NCBI RefSeq assembly: GCF_013911085.1
Contig: NZ_JACERN010000030.1
Coordinates: 248,001-312,000, forward strand
Direction: 5' to 3'
DNA length: 64,000 nucleotides
Source of the DNA: Aquitalea aquatica
GTDB taxonomy: Bacteria; Pseudomonadota; Gammaproteobacteria; Burkholderiales; Chromobacteriaceae
Shown here: piece by piece, positions 17,454 to 26,956 of the stretch
Layout of the letters: each line of letters starts with the position of its first letter
Numbering within the stretch: the stretch's first letter is position 1
The notes under the pieces: generated by a model
Told to the model about the DNA's origin: nothing
What the model saw: only the letters and a program-made list of their open reading frames with translations
Database searches by the model: none
Position numbers and translations under genes: made by a program

Positions 17454-17813
17454 TCAGGCGGCCGCCGGTTTCTCGCCACCAAACTCCTCGAAAGCCTGCA
17501 AGGCTTCGGCTGCGGTCATTAAGGATGGGCCACCACCCATGTAGACCGCCACCTGCAGCATCTCCATGAACTCGGCGCGGCTGCAGCCCAGCTCCACCAG
17601 CGCCTTGCTGTGGAAGGCCAGACAGCCCTGGCAACGGCTGGCGATGCCGATGGCCAGCGCGATCAGCTCCTTGGTCTTGTTGGAGAGCGCGCCGTCGGCA
17701 TGGGCGGCGCGGCTCATCTGGCCAAAGCCCTTCATGGTTTCGGGTATTTCACGGCGGAATTCTGCCAGTTTGCTGCCCAGCTCCTGGGCGAGTCCGGTGT
17801 AGTCGTGGCTCAT
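17454..17813 (-). CDS. Carboxymuconolactone decarboxylase/AhpD-family protein, 119 aa
   Basis: The AhpD-like signature is visible: CQGCLAFHSKAL near residue 60, with the redox CxxC and the conserved His. Such proteins are small thiol-disulphide oxidoreductases or peroxidase partners; the CxxC argues for redox chemistry rather than true carboxymuconolactone decarboxylation. AGGAG lies 6 bases before the ATG. It is divergent from the sigma-54 activator gene across an AT-rich gap (17814-17948). Confidence 0.9.
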   Translation of the reverse strand: MSHDYTGLAQELGSKLAEFRREIPETMKGFGQMSRAAHADGALSNKTKELIALAIGIASRCQGCLAFHSKALVELGCSRAEFMEMLQVAVYMGGGPSLMTAAEALQAFEEFGGEKPAAA

Positions 17814-17948
17814 TGCTTGCTCCTCGCAGTATTTAATTCATTTTTATATTATATATTTTTATATAATATTGCAAGCATGCCACGCAGCTTGGCGATGCGC
17901 CCGAGCTGCGTGGTAATCTGCCGCATCCACCTTGGCCAAGGACAGACC

Positions 17949-19358
17949 GTGCCCCACTCCGCTACCGAACTGGCAGATTATGATCACGTCCGGCAATGGG
18001 CGATGCAGTCGCTGTTCCAGCATATGGATGATATCTACCAGGGAACGGTGATTGTGGATGCACAGGCGCGCATCATCTGGATCAATGCCCGCTATGCAGG
18101 GCGTTTCGGCTTTGCCGACCCGCAAAGCGCGCTGGGCCAGCCGGTGGAAAACGTCATTCCCAATAGCCAGATGCGCGAAGTGTTGCGCACCGGCGAGCCC
18201 ATGCTGCTGGACATCATGGCTACCGGCGACGACCAGCTGGTGGTGACCCGCCTGCCCCTGAAAGATGCAACAGGACGTACCGTTGGTGCGGTCGGCTTTG
18301 CCCTGTTTGACAAGATCCAGTCACTGGCTCCGCTGGTGGCCAAATTCACCCGTCTGGCCGAGGAACTGGCCGCGACCCGTGAATCACTGGCGCAGGCACG
18401 CCGTGCCAAATACAGCTTTGAGCATTTTGTCGGCGACAGCCCGCTGATCAGCGAGGTCAAACGCCAGGCGCGCTTGGCCGCACCGCTGGAGGGCGCGGTA
18501 CTGCTGCTGGGTGAAACCGGCACCGGCAAGGAAGTGCTGGCCCATGCCATTCACGCCGCCTCGCCACGGGCAGGCAAGCCGCTGGTCAGCCTGAACATGG
18601 CGGCCATTCCCGATACCCTGCTGGAGGCCGAGCTATTCGGTGCCAGCGCCGGCGCCTACACCGGAGCAGACAAGAAAGGCCGCAATGGCAAGCTGCAACT
18701 GGCTGATGGCGGGACACTGTTTCTGGATGAAATCGGCGACATGCCGGCCGCACTGCAGGCCAAGCTGCTGCGGGTATTGCAGGACAAGGAATTCGAGCAG
18801 CTGGGCTCCAACCGCGTGCTGCGCGCGGATATCCGCATCATTGCCGCCACCTCGGCCCGGCTGGAAGAAAAAGTCAGCGCCGGCAGCTTCCGGGCCGATC
18901 TCTACTACCGGCTGAATGTGCTGACCATCCAGCTACCGCCGCTGCGGGCCCATCTGCAAGATTTGCCCGTGCTGTGTGAATCGCTGCTGCTGCAACTGGC
19001 ACAGCGCGGCCACATGGGACGCTGCCAGCTGACACCGGCAGCCATGCAGCGGCTGGCCGCCTATCACTGGCCAGGCAATGTGCGCGAGCTGCGCAATATC
19101 CTGGAGCGGGCCAGCATGCTCAGCCAGGGCGGCATGCTGGACGAAGCCGACATCAGCAGCCTGCTGGGCCCCCTGCCTGCCGGGCAAGCGGATGCCGGCG
19201 ATTATCAGCAGCAGATGGCGCGTTTCGAAGCGCAACTGCTGCGCCAGGCCTTGGCCGCCGCCGCCGGCCATGTGCCGACAGCCGCCCGCCAGCTGGGCAT
19301 GGGCCGCGCCACCCTGTACAAGAAGCTGGCGGCGCTGGGCATCAGCACGACGTCCTAG
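17949..19358 (+). CDS. hbcR: Sigma-54-dependent activator, HbcR-like (PAS-AAA-Fis), 469 aa
   Basis: An enhancer-binding protein: an N-terminal PAS sensor (about residues 20-130), a sigma-54 AAA+ domain with Walker A GETGTGKE near 188, a GAYTGA loop at 235-240 (consensus GAFTGA) and Walker B GGTLFLDE, and a Fis-type helix-turn-helix at 430-469 (VPTAARQLGMGRATLYKKL). I start at GTG 17949, with AAGGA 6 bases upstream; the open frame further upstream overlaps the divergent gene and has no homology. It precedes the 3-hydroxybutyrate operon with a sigma-54 promoter between, matching Pseudomonas aeruginosa HbcR, which I recall as activating the same pathway. Confidence 0.85.
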   Translation: MPHSATELADYDHVRQWAMQSLFQHMDDIYQGTVIVDAQARIIWINARYAGRFGFADPQSALGQPVENVIPNSQMREVLRTGEPMLLDIMATGDDQLVVTRLPLKDATGRTVGAVGFALFDKIQSLAPLVAKFTRLAEELAATRESLAQARRAKYSFEHFVGDSPLISEVKRQARLAAPLEGAVLLLGETGTGKEVLAHAIHAASPRAGKPLVSLNMAAIPDTLLEAELFGASAGAYTGADKKGRNGKLQLADGGTLFLDEIGDMPAALQAKLLRVLQDKEFEQLGSNRVLRADIRIIAATSARLEEKVSAGSFRADLYYRLNVLTIQLPPLRAHLQDLPVLCESLLLQLAQRGHMGRCQLTPAAMQRLAAYHWPGNVRELRNILERASMLSQGGMLDEADISSLLGPLPAGQADAGDYQQQMARFEAQLLRQALAAAAGHVPTAARQLGMGRATLYKKLAALGISTTS

Positions 19359-19366
19359 CCAGCCTC

Positions 19367-19382
19367 GTCTCGAAACAGAGAC
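19367..19382 (+). promoter_or_regulatory. Activator site 1, GTCTC-N6-GAGAC
   Basis: Perfect dyad GTCTC-GAAACA-GAGAC just after the activator gene, about 190 bases before the predicted transcription start. It shares its spacing and most of its core with site 3 (19458-19473). Confidence 0.65.
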
Positions 19383-19385
19383 AGC

Positions 19386-19401
19386 GTCTACCAAGCGAGA
19401 C
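19386..19401 (+). promoter_or_regulatory. Activator site 2 (degenerate), GTCTA-N6-GAGAC
   Basis: One mismatch from the perfect dyad and the same N6 spacing; its centre is 19 bases (about two helical turns) from site 1, suggesting cooperative binding. Confidence 0.5.
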
Positions 19402-19457
19402 ACACCGTGCGCCCCCTGCCAAGGGCGGCCTTGCCACTGTCCTACACTGCCCTAGCG

Positions 19458-19473
19458 TCTCCAAACAGAGACA
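19458..19473 (+). promoter_or_regulatory. Activator site 3, GTCTC-N6-GAGAC
   Basis: Perfect dyad GTCTC-CAAACA-GAGAC, centred near -95 relative to the predicted sigma-54 start, a normal enhancer distance. Confidence 0.65.
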
Positions 19474-19533
19474 GCAAGCCCTCACTGCCAGCACAATTCA
19501 CAGCAAGTAATTGATTTAATTACGCATCCAATT

Positions 19534-19550
19534 CAGGCACGCTTCCTGCT
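19534..19550 (+). promoter_or_regulatory. Sigma-54 (-24/-12) promoter of the 3-hydroxybutyrate operon
   Basis: CAGGCACGCTTCCTGCT has the invariant GG (19536-19537) and GC (19548-19549) 12 bases apart, and GGCACG matches the -24 consensus fully. Transcription should start near 19561, 74 bases before the permease ATG. Confidence 0.8.
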
Positions 19551-19634
19551 GTTATCCCGTTCAGGGGCCTGGCCATGCGTCAGGTCCGCACAAGGGCCCC
19601 GCAGTGGGCCACACAACAATAGAGGAGATGCACC

Positions 19635-21026
19635 ATGAGTTTTATCGTGGTTTTGCTGGCATTGTTCTTCCTGATGCTGGCCGCCTATCGCGGCTACAGC
19701 GTCATCCTGATGGCACCGCTAGCGGCACTGGGAGCGGTATTGCTAACCGAGCCATCCGCCGTGGCACCAGCCTTTAGCGGCCTGTTCATGGACAAGATGG
19801 TGGGCTTCGTCAAACTGTACTTTCCGGTGTTCCTGCTGGGGTCGGTGTTCGGCAAGCTGGTGGAGCTGTCCGGCTTTTCCAAATCCATCGTCGCTGCGGT
19901 TATCCGCTTTATCGGCGAGAAACGCGCCATCGCCGTCATCGTCGCCGTGTGCGCGCTGCTGACTTACGGCGGGGTTTCGCTATTCGTGGTGGTGTTCGCC
20001 GTCTATCCCTTTGCCGCCGAGATGTTCCGCCAGAGCAATATTCCCAAGCGGCTGATTCCCGGCACGGTAGCGCTGGGGGCCTTTTCCTTCACCATGGATT
20101 CGCTGCCGGGTACCCCGCAAATCCAGAACATCATCCCCACCACCTTTTTCAAGACCACCGCCTGGGCAGCCCCGGTGCTGGGTGTGGTGGGTGCGCTGTT
20201 CATCACCCTGGTCGGCCTCACTTATCTGGAATGGCGCCGCCGCAGCCTGATGGCCAAGGGCGAAGGCTATGGCACCGACCTGCGCAACGAGCCGGAGCAT
20301 GTGGACACCAGCAATCTGCCCTCGCCCTGGCTGGCGATTGCCCCCTTGCTGTTGATCGGCATCAGCAACTTTGCCTTTACCCGCTGGATTCCGGCCTGGT
20401 ATGGCCCTAGCCACGAGCTGCATCTGGCTGGCATGGCCAAGCCGGTCACCACGCAGATTTCTACCGTCACCGCCATCTGGTCGGTAGAAGCCGCCCTGCT
20501 GCTGGGCATTGCCTTCGTTGCCCTCACCGCCTGGCCAGCCATCCGCGAGAAATTTGCCGAAGGCAGCAAGGGCGCGATTGCCGGGGCCATGCTCGCGGCA
20601 ATGAACACCGCATCGGAATACGGCTTTGGCGCGGTGATTGCCGCCCTGCCCGGCTTCATGGTAATTGCCCATGCCTTGCAGAACATTCCCAATCCGCTGG
20701 TCAATGCCGCCGTTACCGTCAGCACCCTGGCCGGGGTCACCGGTTCGGCTTCCGGCGGCATGAGCATTGCGCTGGCCGCCATGGGCGAGCAGTTCATCAC
20801 TGCCTGCCAGGCGGCTGGCATTCCACTGGAAGTACTGCACCGCGTGGTGGCCATGGCCAGTGGTGGCATGGACACCCTGCCACACAACGGCGCGGTGATT
20901 ACCCTGCTGGCAGTCACCGGCCTCACCCACCGCGAGGCTTACCGCGATATCTTCGCGGTCACCCTGATCAAGACCCTGGCAGTGTTCTTCGTCATCTGCG
21001 TGTTCTACCTCACCGGTCTCGTTTAA
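19635..21026 (+). CDS. GntP-family permease, probable 3-hydroxybutyrate importer, 463 aa
   Basis: An integral membrane H+ symporter of the GntP family with about 12 hydrophobic segments from residue 3 onward. Family motifs include LTYGGVSLFVVVF near residue 113, DSLPGTPQIQN near 158 and, near the C-terminus, TLAGVTGSASGGMSIAL and GGMDTLPHNGAVI. Close context (3-hydroxybutyrate dehydrogenase and CoA transferase) implies 3-hydroxybutyrate or a related hydroxy acid rather than gluconate. GAGGAG precedes the ATG. It is the first gene after the sigma-54 promoter. Confidence 0.88.
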   Translation: MSFIVVLLALFFLMLAAYRGYSVILMAPLAALGAVLLTEPSAVAPAFSGLFMDKMVGFVKLYFPVFLLGSVFGKLVELSGFSKSIVAAVIRFIGEKRAIAVIVAVCALLTYGGVSLFVVVFAVYPFAAEMFRQSNIPKRLIPGTVALGAFSFTMDSLPGTPQIQNIIPTTFFKTTAWAAPVLGVVGALFITLVGLTYLEWRRRSLMAKGEGYGTDLRNEPEHVDTSNLPSPWLAIAPLLLIGISNFAFTRWIPAWYGPSHELHLAGMAKPVTTQISTVTAIWSVEAALLLGIAFVALTAWPAIREKFAEGSKGAIAGAMLAAMNTASEYGFGAVIAALPGFMVIAHALQNIPNPLVNAAVTVSTLAGVTGSASGGMSIALAAMGEQFITACQAAGIPLEVLHRVVAMASGGMDTLPHNGAVITLLAVTGLTHREAYRDIFAVTLIKTLAVFFVICVFYLTGLV

Positions 21027-21080
21027 TTCTCCACAACATTCAGGCTCCGCCGGCTGGCGGGGCCTGACAGGATAAGCATC

Positions 21081-21857
21081 ATGACTTCACTGGCAGGAAA
21101 AACCGCGCTGGTCACCGGCTCCACCAGCGGCATTGGCCTGGGCATCGCCCAGCAACTGGCCGAGGCCGGGGCCAATATCGTGCTCAACGGCTTTGGTGAT
21201 GTGGCGGCAGCACAGGCGCAGATACAGGCCCTGTGCGTGCAGGCCTGGCATCATCCGGCAGATTTGTCCGACCCGGAGCAGATCGACACGCTGTGTGCCT
21301 TTACCGCAAACGAATGCGGCGGCGTGGACATTCTGGTCAACAATGCCGGCATCCAGCATGTGGCGCCCATCGAGACCTTTCCCCCGGCGCAATGGGACAA
21401 GGTGCTGGCCATCAACCTGAGCGCGGTGTTTCACACCAGCCGCCTGCTGCTGCCCGCCATGCGCGCACGGGGCTGGGGCCGCATCATCAATATCGCCTCC
21501 ACCCACGGCCTGGTGGCCTCCAGCGGCAAGTCCGCCTATGTGGCCGCCAAGCATGGCGTGTTGGGCCTCACCAAAACCGTGGCGCTGGAAACCGCCCACA
21601 GCGCCATTACCTGCAATGCCATCTGCCCCGGCTGGGTGCTCACCCCGCTGGTGGCACAGCAAATAACCGACCGTGCCACGCAGCAGGGCATCAGCCCGCA
21701 GCAAGCCCAGCAAGACTTGCTGGCCGAGAAACAACCCTCCGGCCAGTTTGTCACGCCGCAGCAGTTGGGCGCACTGGCGGTGTTCCTGTGCAGCCCGGCG
21801 GCCGCCGAAGTACGTGGTGCAGCCTGGGCCATGGACGGCGGCTGGACTGCCCAGTAA
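21081..21857 (+). CDS. bdhA: 3-Hydroxybutyrate dehydrogenase, 258 aa
   Basis: An SDR enzyme oxidising (R)-3-hydroxybutyrate to acetoacetate with NAD+. [10 protein letters not shown] binds cofactor, [12 protein letters not shown] is the typical BdhA segment, and the catalytic Ser and Tyr-x3-Lys are in [10 protein letters not shown] and YVAAKHG. The sequence ends GGWTAQ as in other BdhA proteins. It follows the permease by 54 bases and precedes the CoA-transferase genes, completing import and oxidation. Confidence 0.93.
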   Translation: MTSLAGKTALVTGSTSGIGLGIAQQLAEAGANIVLNGFGDVAAAQAQIQALCVQAWHHPADLSDPEQIDTLCAFTANECGGVDILVNNAGIQHVAPIETFPPAQWDKVLAINLSAVFHTSRLLLPAMRARGWGRIINIASTHGLVASSGKSAYVAAKHGVLGLTKTVALETAHSAITCNAICPGWVLTPLVAQQITDRATQQGISPQQAQQDLLAEKQPSGQFVTPQQLGALAVFLCSPAAAEVRGAAWAMDGGWTAQ

Positions 21858-21879
21858 AGCAAGCAGACAAGGAAAACCA

Positions 21880-22593
21880 ATGAACAAGCTCTACCCTGAT
21901 GCCGCCAGCGCCCTGGCCGACATCCTGGCCGATGGCCAGACCATAGCCGTGGGCGGCTTCGGCCTGTGCGGCATCCCCGAAGCGCTGATCGCCGCCCTGC
22001 GCGACAGCGGCGTGCGCAATCTCACCGCCATTTCCAATAATGCCGGCGTGGACGGCTTTGGCCTGGGCCAGCTGCTCAATACCCGGCAAATCCGCAAGAT
22101 GATTGCCTCCTATGTGGGGGAGAACAAGGAATTCGAACGCCAGTACCTGAGCGGTGAGCTGGAACTGGAATTCACCCCGCAAGGCACGCTGGCGGAAAAA
22201 CTGCGCGCCGGCGGCAGCGGCATTCCAGCCTTTTTCACCCGCACCGGCTACGGCACGCTGGTGGCCGAAGGCAAGGAAGTGCGCGAATTCAACGGCCAGC
22301 CGCATATCCTGGAGCAGGCGTTGCAGGCCGATGTGGCGCTGGTCAAGGCCTGGAAGGCCGACCGCGCCGGGAATCTGCTTTACCGGCGCACCGCACGCAA
22401 TTTCAATCCCAATGTCGCCATGGCCGGACGCATCACCGTGGCCGAGGTGGAAGAGATCGTGGAAAACGGCATGCTGGACCCGGATGCCATTCACACCCCC
22501 GGCATCTTTGTGCAGCGACTGGTGCTGAACCCCCATCCCGAAAAACGCATCGAGCAGCGCACCGTGCGCGCTGCCAGTCTGGCGGAGGCATAA
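21880..22593 (+). CDS. scoA: 3-Oxoacid CoA-transferase subunit A, 237 aa
   Basis: The alpha subunit of succinyl-CoA:acetoacetate CoA-transferase, which activates acetoacetate to acetoacetyl-CoA. The CoA-transferase family I signature [14 protein letters not shown] is near residue 24, and [12 protein letters not shown] near 116. The ATG at 21880 has AAGGA upstream and gives the standard N-terminus. It lies 22 bases after bdhA and 2 bases before scoB. Confidence 0.93.
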   Translation: MNKLYPDAASALADILADGQTIAVGGFGLCGIPEALIAALRDSGVRNLTAISNNAGVDGFGLGQLLNTRQIRKMIASYVGENKEFERQYLSGELELEFTPQGTLAEKLRAGGSGIPAFFTRTGYGTLVAEGKEVREFNGQPHILEQALQADVALVKAWKADRAGNLLYRRTARNFNPNVAMAGRITVAEVEEIVENGMLDPDAIHTPGIFVQRLVLNPHPEKRIEQRTVRAASLAEA

Positions 22594-22595
22594 GC

Positions 22596-23276
22596 ATGGC
22601 CTGGACCCGAGAACAAATGGCCGCCCGTGCGGCACAGGAATTGCAGGATGGCTTTTATGTGAACCTGGGCATCGGCCTGCCGACGCTGGTGGCCAATCAT
22701 GTGCCCGCCGGCATGGAGGTATGGCTGCAGTCGGAAAACGGCCTGCTGGGCATCGGCCCGTTTCCGACCGAAGACGAGATAGACCCGGACCTGATCAACG
22801 CTGGCAAGCAGACCATCACTACCCTGCCCGGTTCGGCCATTTTCAGCTCGGCCGACTCCTTCGGCATGATTCGCGGCGGCAAGATCAATCTGGCCATTCT
22901 GGGCGCGATGCAGGTCAGCCAGAGTGGCGATCTGGCCAACTGGATGATTCCCGGCAAGATGGTCAAGGGTATGGGCGGGGCCATGGACCTGGTGGCCGGC
23001 GTAGACAAGGTGGTAGTGCTGATGGAGCACACGGCCAAGAAAAAGGACGGCAGCGAAGAAGCCAAGCTGCTGGAGCGCTGCAGCCTGCCCTTGACCGGCG
23101 TGGGCGTGGTCAGCCTGATCATTACCGATCTGGGGGTGATCCGGGTGGAGGCCGACGGCCTGCATCTGCAGGAGCTGGCGCCGGGTGTCAGCTTGCATGA
23201 CATCTGCTCGCGCACCGCCGCACCATTGAAGCTGTCGGCCATGGTCAACAGCGGGCAGGCCGCGCTGGCCTGCTAA
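22596..23276 (+). CDS. scoB: 3-Oxoacid CoA-transferase subunit B, 226 aa
   Basis: The beta subunit with the catalytic glutamate in [12 protein letters not shown] near residue 47, and GGAMDLVAG near 129. It forms the active enzyme with ScoA. A thiolase gene to split acetoacetyl-CoA is not in this cluster and must be elsewhere. A strong hairpin at 23312 ends the operon. Confidence 0.93.
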   Translation: MAWTREQMAARAAQELQDGFYVNLGIGLPTLVANHVPAGMEVWLQSENGLLGIGPFPTEDEIDPDLINAGKQTITTLPGSAIFSSADSFGMIRGGKINLAILGAMQVSQSGDLANWMIPGKMVKGMGGAMDLVAGVDKVVVLMEHTAKKKDGSEEAKLLERCSLPLTGVGVVSLIITDLGVIRVEADGLHLQELAPGVSLHDICSRTAAPLKLSAMVNSGQAALAC

Positions 23277-23311
23277 GTGGTGTTAGCCGCGCCAGGCGAG
23301 TGGCGCAGACA

Positions 23312-23339
23312 AAAAAGCACGCCGTCGGGCGTGCTTTTT
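23312..23339. terminator. Bidirectional terminator between scoB and ubiB
   Basis: AAAAAGCACGCC and GGCGTGCTTTTT form a 12-bp stem; T-tracts occur in both directions. It serves the convergent scoB and ubiB genes. Confidence 0.85.
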
Positions 23340-23389
23340 GTTGGCTGGAACGACTAACAACAGCGCAGCAGGGCCTTGCTGAGTGGCGC

Positions 23390-24916
23390 TTACAACAAGG
23401 ACTTGGCCAACAAGGCTGTCAGCAGGATGGCAATCAGCGCCAGCAGGAAATTCTGCCGCTTCTGTTCGCGCATCAGCTGGATATAGCCTTCCACCAGCAA
23501 GTCGCTCTTGGCGGCAGACAGCGCCTCGTTCAGCTTGCGTGGCAGCGTGGGCAGGGTGGTGGCCCATTGCGGTGCCTCCTGCTTGAGCGTGCGCAGCATG
23601 CCACGCCAGCCCATCTGCTCGTTCATCCACTTGGTAAGGAAGGGCTTGGCAGTCACCCACAAATCCAGGTTGGGGTCCAGCTGGCGGCCCAGGCCCTCGA
23701 TATTGAGCAGGGTTTTCTGCAGCAGGACCAGCTGCGGCTGGATTTCCACATTGAAACGGCGGCTGGTTTCAAACAGGCGCAGCAGCACCAGGCCAAAGGA
23801 AATCTCCGACAAGGGCTTTTCGAAGATGGGCTCGCACACCGTGCGCACCGCTGCTTCCAGCTCCTCGGCGCGGGTGGTTTTCGGCACCCAGCCCGATTCG
23901 ATATGCGCGGTGGCCACGCGGTGGTAGTCGCGATTGAAGAAGGCGAGGAAATTCACCGCCAGATAATGCTTGTCCTCGTCGGTGAGGCTGCCGACGATGC
24001 CAAAGTCCAGCGCGATATAGCGGCCGTCTTCCGCCACGAAGATATTGCCGGGGTGCATGTCGGCATGGAAAAAACCATGGCGGAACACCTGGGTGAAGAA
24101 GATCTCCACGCCAAAGCGCGACAGCTTGCTCAAGTCCACCCCCTGCTCGCGCAGGCGCTCGATCTGCCCCACCGGCGTGCCATGCATCCACTCCAGCGTC
24201 AGTACATTGCGGTTGGTGTAGTCGTAAAACACTTCCGGCACGATCAGCATGTCCGAGCCGGTAAAATTGCGCCGCAGCTGCGAGGCATTGGCCGCCTCGT
24301 GCATCATGTCCAGTTCGTCGTGCAGATACTTGTCGAACTCGGCCACCACTTCGCGCGGCTTGAGCCGTTTGCCGTCGATGAAGAAACGCTCCACCCAGCG
24401 GGCCAGCGTGGACATCAAGGCCAGATCCTGCTCGATCACCGGCTGAATGCCCGGGCGCAATACCTTGACCGCCACCTCGCGGCCACGGCTGCCATCCGGC
24501 TGTTTCAGCCAGGCCTTGTGCACCTGTGCCACCGAGGCACTGGCCACCGGCGTGATATCAAAATCGACAAACAAATTCTCTACCGGCAGGCCAAAGCTCT
24601 GCTCGATCACCTGCCGCGCCAGCGCGCCATCAAACGGGGCAACCCGGTCCTGCAGCTGCGCCAGCGCATCGGCGTAGTCGGGCGGCAGCAGGTCACGCCG
24701 CGTCGACAACACCTGGCCAAACTTGACGAAAATCGGCCCCAGGCCCTCCAGCGCCAGCCTCACCCGTTCTGGCAAGGGAGCGCTGACATCACGCGGCAGC
24801 GGACACAGCTTCAGCAGCGTGTGAACAAAACCCAGCCGCGAATGACCTTCGAAAAAATCATCCAGACCATAACGGTACAGCGTGGAAACAATCTTGAAAA
24901 AACGCGAAATCCGCAT
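23390..24916 (-). CDS. ubiB: Ubiquinone biosynthesis protein UbiB (atypical kinase), 508 aa
   Basis: An ABC1/ADCK-type atypical kinase needed for ubiquinone synthesis. The KxGQ motif is in [13 protein letters not shown] near residue 65, VAVKVLRPG carries the nucleotide-binding Lys, and ADMHPGN and LDFGIVG are the catalytic and metal loops. A C-terminal membrane anchor ([19 protein letters not shown]) ends the protein. It lies 17 bases after ubiJ on the same strand, as in other proteobacteria. Confidence 0.96.
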   Translation of the reverse strand: MRISRFFKIVSTLYRYGLDDFFEGHSRLGFVHTLLKLCPLPRDVSAPLPERVRLALEGLGPIFVKFGQVLSTRRDLLPPDYADALAQLQDRVAPFDGALARQVIEQSFGLPVENLFVDFDITPVASASVAQVHKAWLKQPDGSRGREVAVKVLRPGIQPVIEQDLALMSTLARWVERFFIDGKRLKPREVVAEFDKYLHDELDMMHEAANASQLRRNFTGSDMLIVPEVFYDYTNRNVLTLEWMHGTPVGQIERLREQGVDLSKLSRFGVEIFFTQVFRHGFFHADMHPGNIFVAEDGRYIALDFGIVGSLTDEDKHYLAVNFLAFFNRDYHRVATAHIESGWVPKTTRAEELEAAVRTVCEPIFEKPLSEISFGLVLLRLFETSRRFNVEIQPQLVLLQKTLLNIEGLGRQLDPNLDLWVTAKPFLTKWMNEQMGWRGMLRTLKQEAPQWATTLPTLPRKLNEALSAAKSDLLVEGYIQLMREQKRQNFLLALIAILLTALLAKSLL

Positions 24917-24933
24917 AGTGACCGGGCTAGCCC

Positions 24934-25512
24934 TTATTCCTTTGGTTGCACCAGCGCCGCTTCCAGCCGCGCCAGTCTTTTTTCGCTACGCGCCACATCA
25001 TCGCGCAGGCTGTCCACCGCGCGCAGATAGCTAGCCACTGCTTGCCGGCTGGCCAGCATCGGCGCTTCTTCACGCAAGTGCTCCACCCAGTTTTCCAGCA
25101 GACGCCAGGCGATTTCGCCCTTGAAACCGAGCGAGGCACGGGCCACGCGCTGCAAGCGGTTGGCCGCCACATCGCCCATGACCCGCGACAGATCTTCGCC
25201 GGCATCCCAGCGCAGACGCGCAATCAGGCGGCCAATGGCCGCAGCCAGCTCGGTATCGCCTTCCAGGCTGACATCGCTCAGCGCCGGATCACGGCCGCTC
25301 ACCGCGGCCAGCGCTGCGGCATGCTGCAAGCGGATGGTGGCTTCCGGCTCGCCTGCACAGGCGGCCAGCCAGCCTTCATCGGTAATCACCCCGCGCACCG
25401 TGAGCGGAGCCAGCACAATGCCAACACGGCGGCCGACATGGGCCGCCAGCTCGGCCCGCACGGCAGGTTGCTGGTTCAGCAGATGATTGAATACGGCAAT
25501 CTGGATACGCAT
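24934..25512 (-). CDS. ubiJ: Ubiquinone biosynthesis accessory factor UbiJ (SCP2 domain), 192 aa
   Basis: UbiJ binds ubiquinone intermediates through an N-terminal SCP2 lipid-binding domain (about residues 1-115, [21 protein letters not shown] near the start) and ends in a coiled coil ([20 protein letters not shown]). The ATG at 25512 has GGAG 8 bases upstream. Position between ubiE and ubiB is the conserved order, here interrupted by an exporter gene. Confidence 0.9.
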   Translation of the reverse strand: MRIQIAVFNHLLNQQPAVRAELAAHVGRRVGIVLAPLTVRGVITDEGWLAACAGEPEATIRLQHAAALAAVSGRDPALSDVSLEGDTELAAAIGRLIARLRWDAGEDLSRVMGDVAANRLQRVARASLGFKGEIAWRLLENWVEHLREEAPMLASRQAVASYLRAVDSLRDDVARSEKRLARLEAALVQPKE

Positions 25513-25543
25513 CAGCAATGCTCCACAAACAAGCGTCCCGGTT

Positions 25544-26173
25544 TCAGTGTTTAAGCCGGGCAAACAAGAGATTGATACCCAGCAGGATAAACAGGCCGCC
25601 ACACAGCTGGTCCAGTCGCTGCGCCACACCCTTGCGCCGCAACCAGTCGCCCAGCCGCGCCGACAGCAAGGCAAGTGCCGCACACCACAGCAGGCCGGTT
25701 GCCACGAAGGTAAGGCCCAGAATCACAAAGGACACGGCAGTGGCCCCCGGTTTGACAAACTGCGGCAGGAAGGCCAGAAAAAACAGCGCCACCTTGGGAT
25801 TGAACAGATTGGTGAGGAAGGCCTCGCGCAGGATCTTGCCTGGCCGCGCGGCTTCCAGCCGGGCCGCATCGCTGGTGATGCTGCTGCCGGGTCGGCGCAG
25901 CATTTTCACGCCCAGCCACAGCAGATAGCCCGCCCCCAGCAGCTTGACCGCGACAAAGGCCATGGCCGATGTCGCCAGCAGCGCCGACAGGCCAAAGGCC
26001 GCCAGCAGGGTGTGGCCCAAGCTGCCAAGGCCAATGCCCAGCGCCGACAGCAGGCCGACACGACTACCCTGTGCCGTGCTGCGGCCCAGAATGTAAAAAG
26101 TGTCCGGGCCAGGCGTCAGGTTAAGCAACAGCCCTGCCGCCATGAAGGCCCACAGATTGGTGATGCCGTCCAT
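25544..26173 (-). CDS. LysE/RhtB-family amino acid exporter, 209 aa
   Basis: A small inner-membrane exporter with about six hydrophobic segments and the family signature NLTPGPDTFYILGRS near residue 18 and FLTNLFNPKVALFFLAF near 115. Substrates of this family are usually neutral or basic amino acids or homoserine lactones. The ATG at 26173 has AGGAG 6 bases upstream. It stands between ubiE and ubiJ on the same strand although it has no known role in ubiquinone synthesis. Confidence 0.92.
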   Translation of the reverse strand: MDGITNLWAFMAAGLLLNLTPGPDTFYILGRSTAQGSRVGLLSALGIGLGSLGHTLLAAFGLSALLATSAMAFVAVKLLGAGYLLWLGVKMLRRPGSSITSDAARLEAARPGKILREAFLTNLFNPKVALFFLAFLPQFVKPGATAVSFVILGLTFVATGLLWCAALALLSARLGDWLRRKGVAQRLDQLCGGLFILLGINLLFARLKH

Positions 26174-26219
26174 GGAATCTCCTGCTAATGCTTTGCCCGG
26201 CTGACCCGACACCAGGGCT

Positions 26220-26954
26220 TTAGAGTTTGTAGCCCTTGTGCAGCGCCACCACGCCACCCGTCATATTGTGATAGTCCACCTTGCCGAAGCCGGCTTCCTG
26301 CATCATGGCCTTCAGGGTTTCCTGATCCGGATGCATGCGGATGGATTCGGCCAGATACTGGTAGCTGTCGGCATCGCCGGCCACCATCTTGCCCATTACC
26401 GGCAGCGCCTTGAAGGAATAGAAGTCATAGATGGGCGACAGCGGTTTCCATACCTTGGAAAACTCCAGCACCATCAGCTTGCCGCCCGGTTTGAGCACGC
26501 GGCACATTTCCTTCAGCGCGGCGTCCTTGTGCGTCATGTTGCGCAGGCCAAAGGCCACCGACACGGCGTCAAAATAATTGTCCGGGAAGGGCAGTTTTTC
26601 GGCATCGGCCAGCGATACCGGCAGAATCAGGCCCTCGTCCAGCAAACGGTCGCGGCCCACGGTCAGCATGGAGCTGTTGATGTCGGTCAGCCATACTTCG
26701 CCCTTCTTGCCCACGCGCTTGGACCAGCCACGCGCCAAGTCGCCAGTGCCACCGGCGATATCCAGCACCTTGTCGCCCGGTTTCACGCCGGAGGTGGTCA
26801 GGGTGAAATGCTTCCACACGCGATGCAGGCCACCGGACATCAGGTCGTTCATCACGTCGTACTTCTTGGCAACCGAATGGAAAACATCGGCTACCTTGCC
26901 GGCCTTTTCACTCTCGGCCACCGTCTTGAAGCCAAAATGCGTTTCTTGATCCAT
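26220..26954 (-). CDS. ubiE: Ubiquinone/menaquinone methyltransferase UbiE, 244 aa
   Basis: A SAM-dependent C-methyltransferase of the quinone pathway. [11 protein letters not shown] near residue 62 is the SAM motif, [11 protein letters not shown] near 135 and [15 protein letters not shown] near 155 are UbiE signatures. AGGGAG lies 5 bases before the ATG at 26954; a GTG two codons upstream overlaps that site and is unlikely. It follows the DUF971 gene by two bases. Confidence 0.95.
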   Translation of the reverse strand: MDQETHFGFKTVAESEKAGKVADVFHSVAKKYDVMNDLMSGGLHRVWKHFTLTTSGVKPGDKVLDIAGGTGDLARGWSKRVGKKGEVWLTDINSSMLTVGRDRLLDEGLILPVSLADAEKLPFPDNYFDAVSVAFGLRNMTHKDAALKEMCRVLKPGGKLMVLEFSKVWKPLSPIYDFYSFKALPVMGKMVAGDADSYQYLAESIRMHPDQETLKAMMQEAGFGKVDYHNMTGGVVALHKGYKL

Positions 26955-26956
26955 AT

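Noticed and set aside
23300-25030. 576-residue open frame antisense to ubiB
   Set aside because: Shadow frame; ubiB on the other strand has full kinase motifs.
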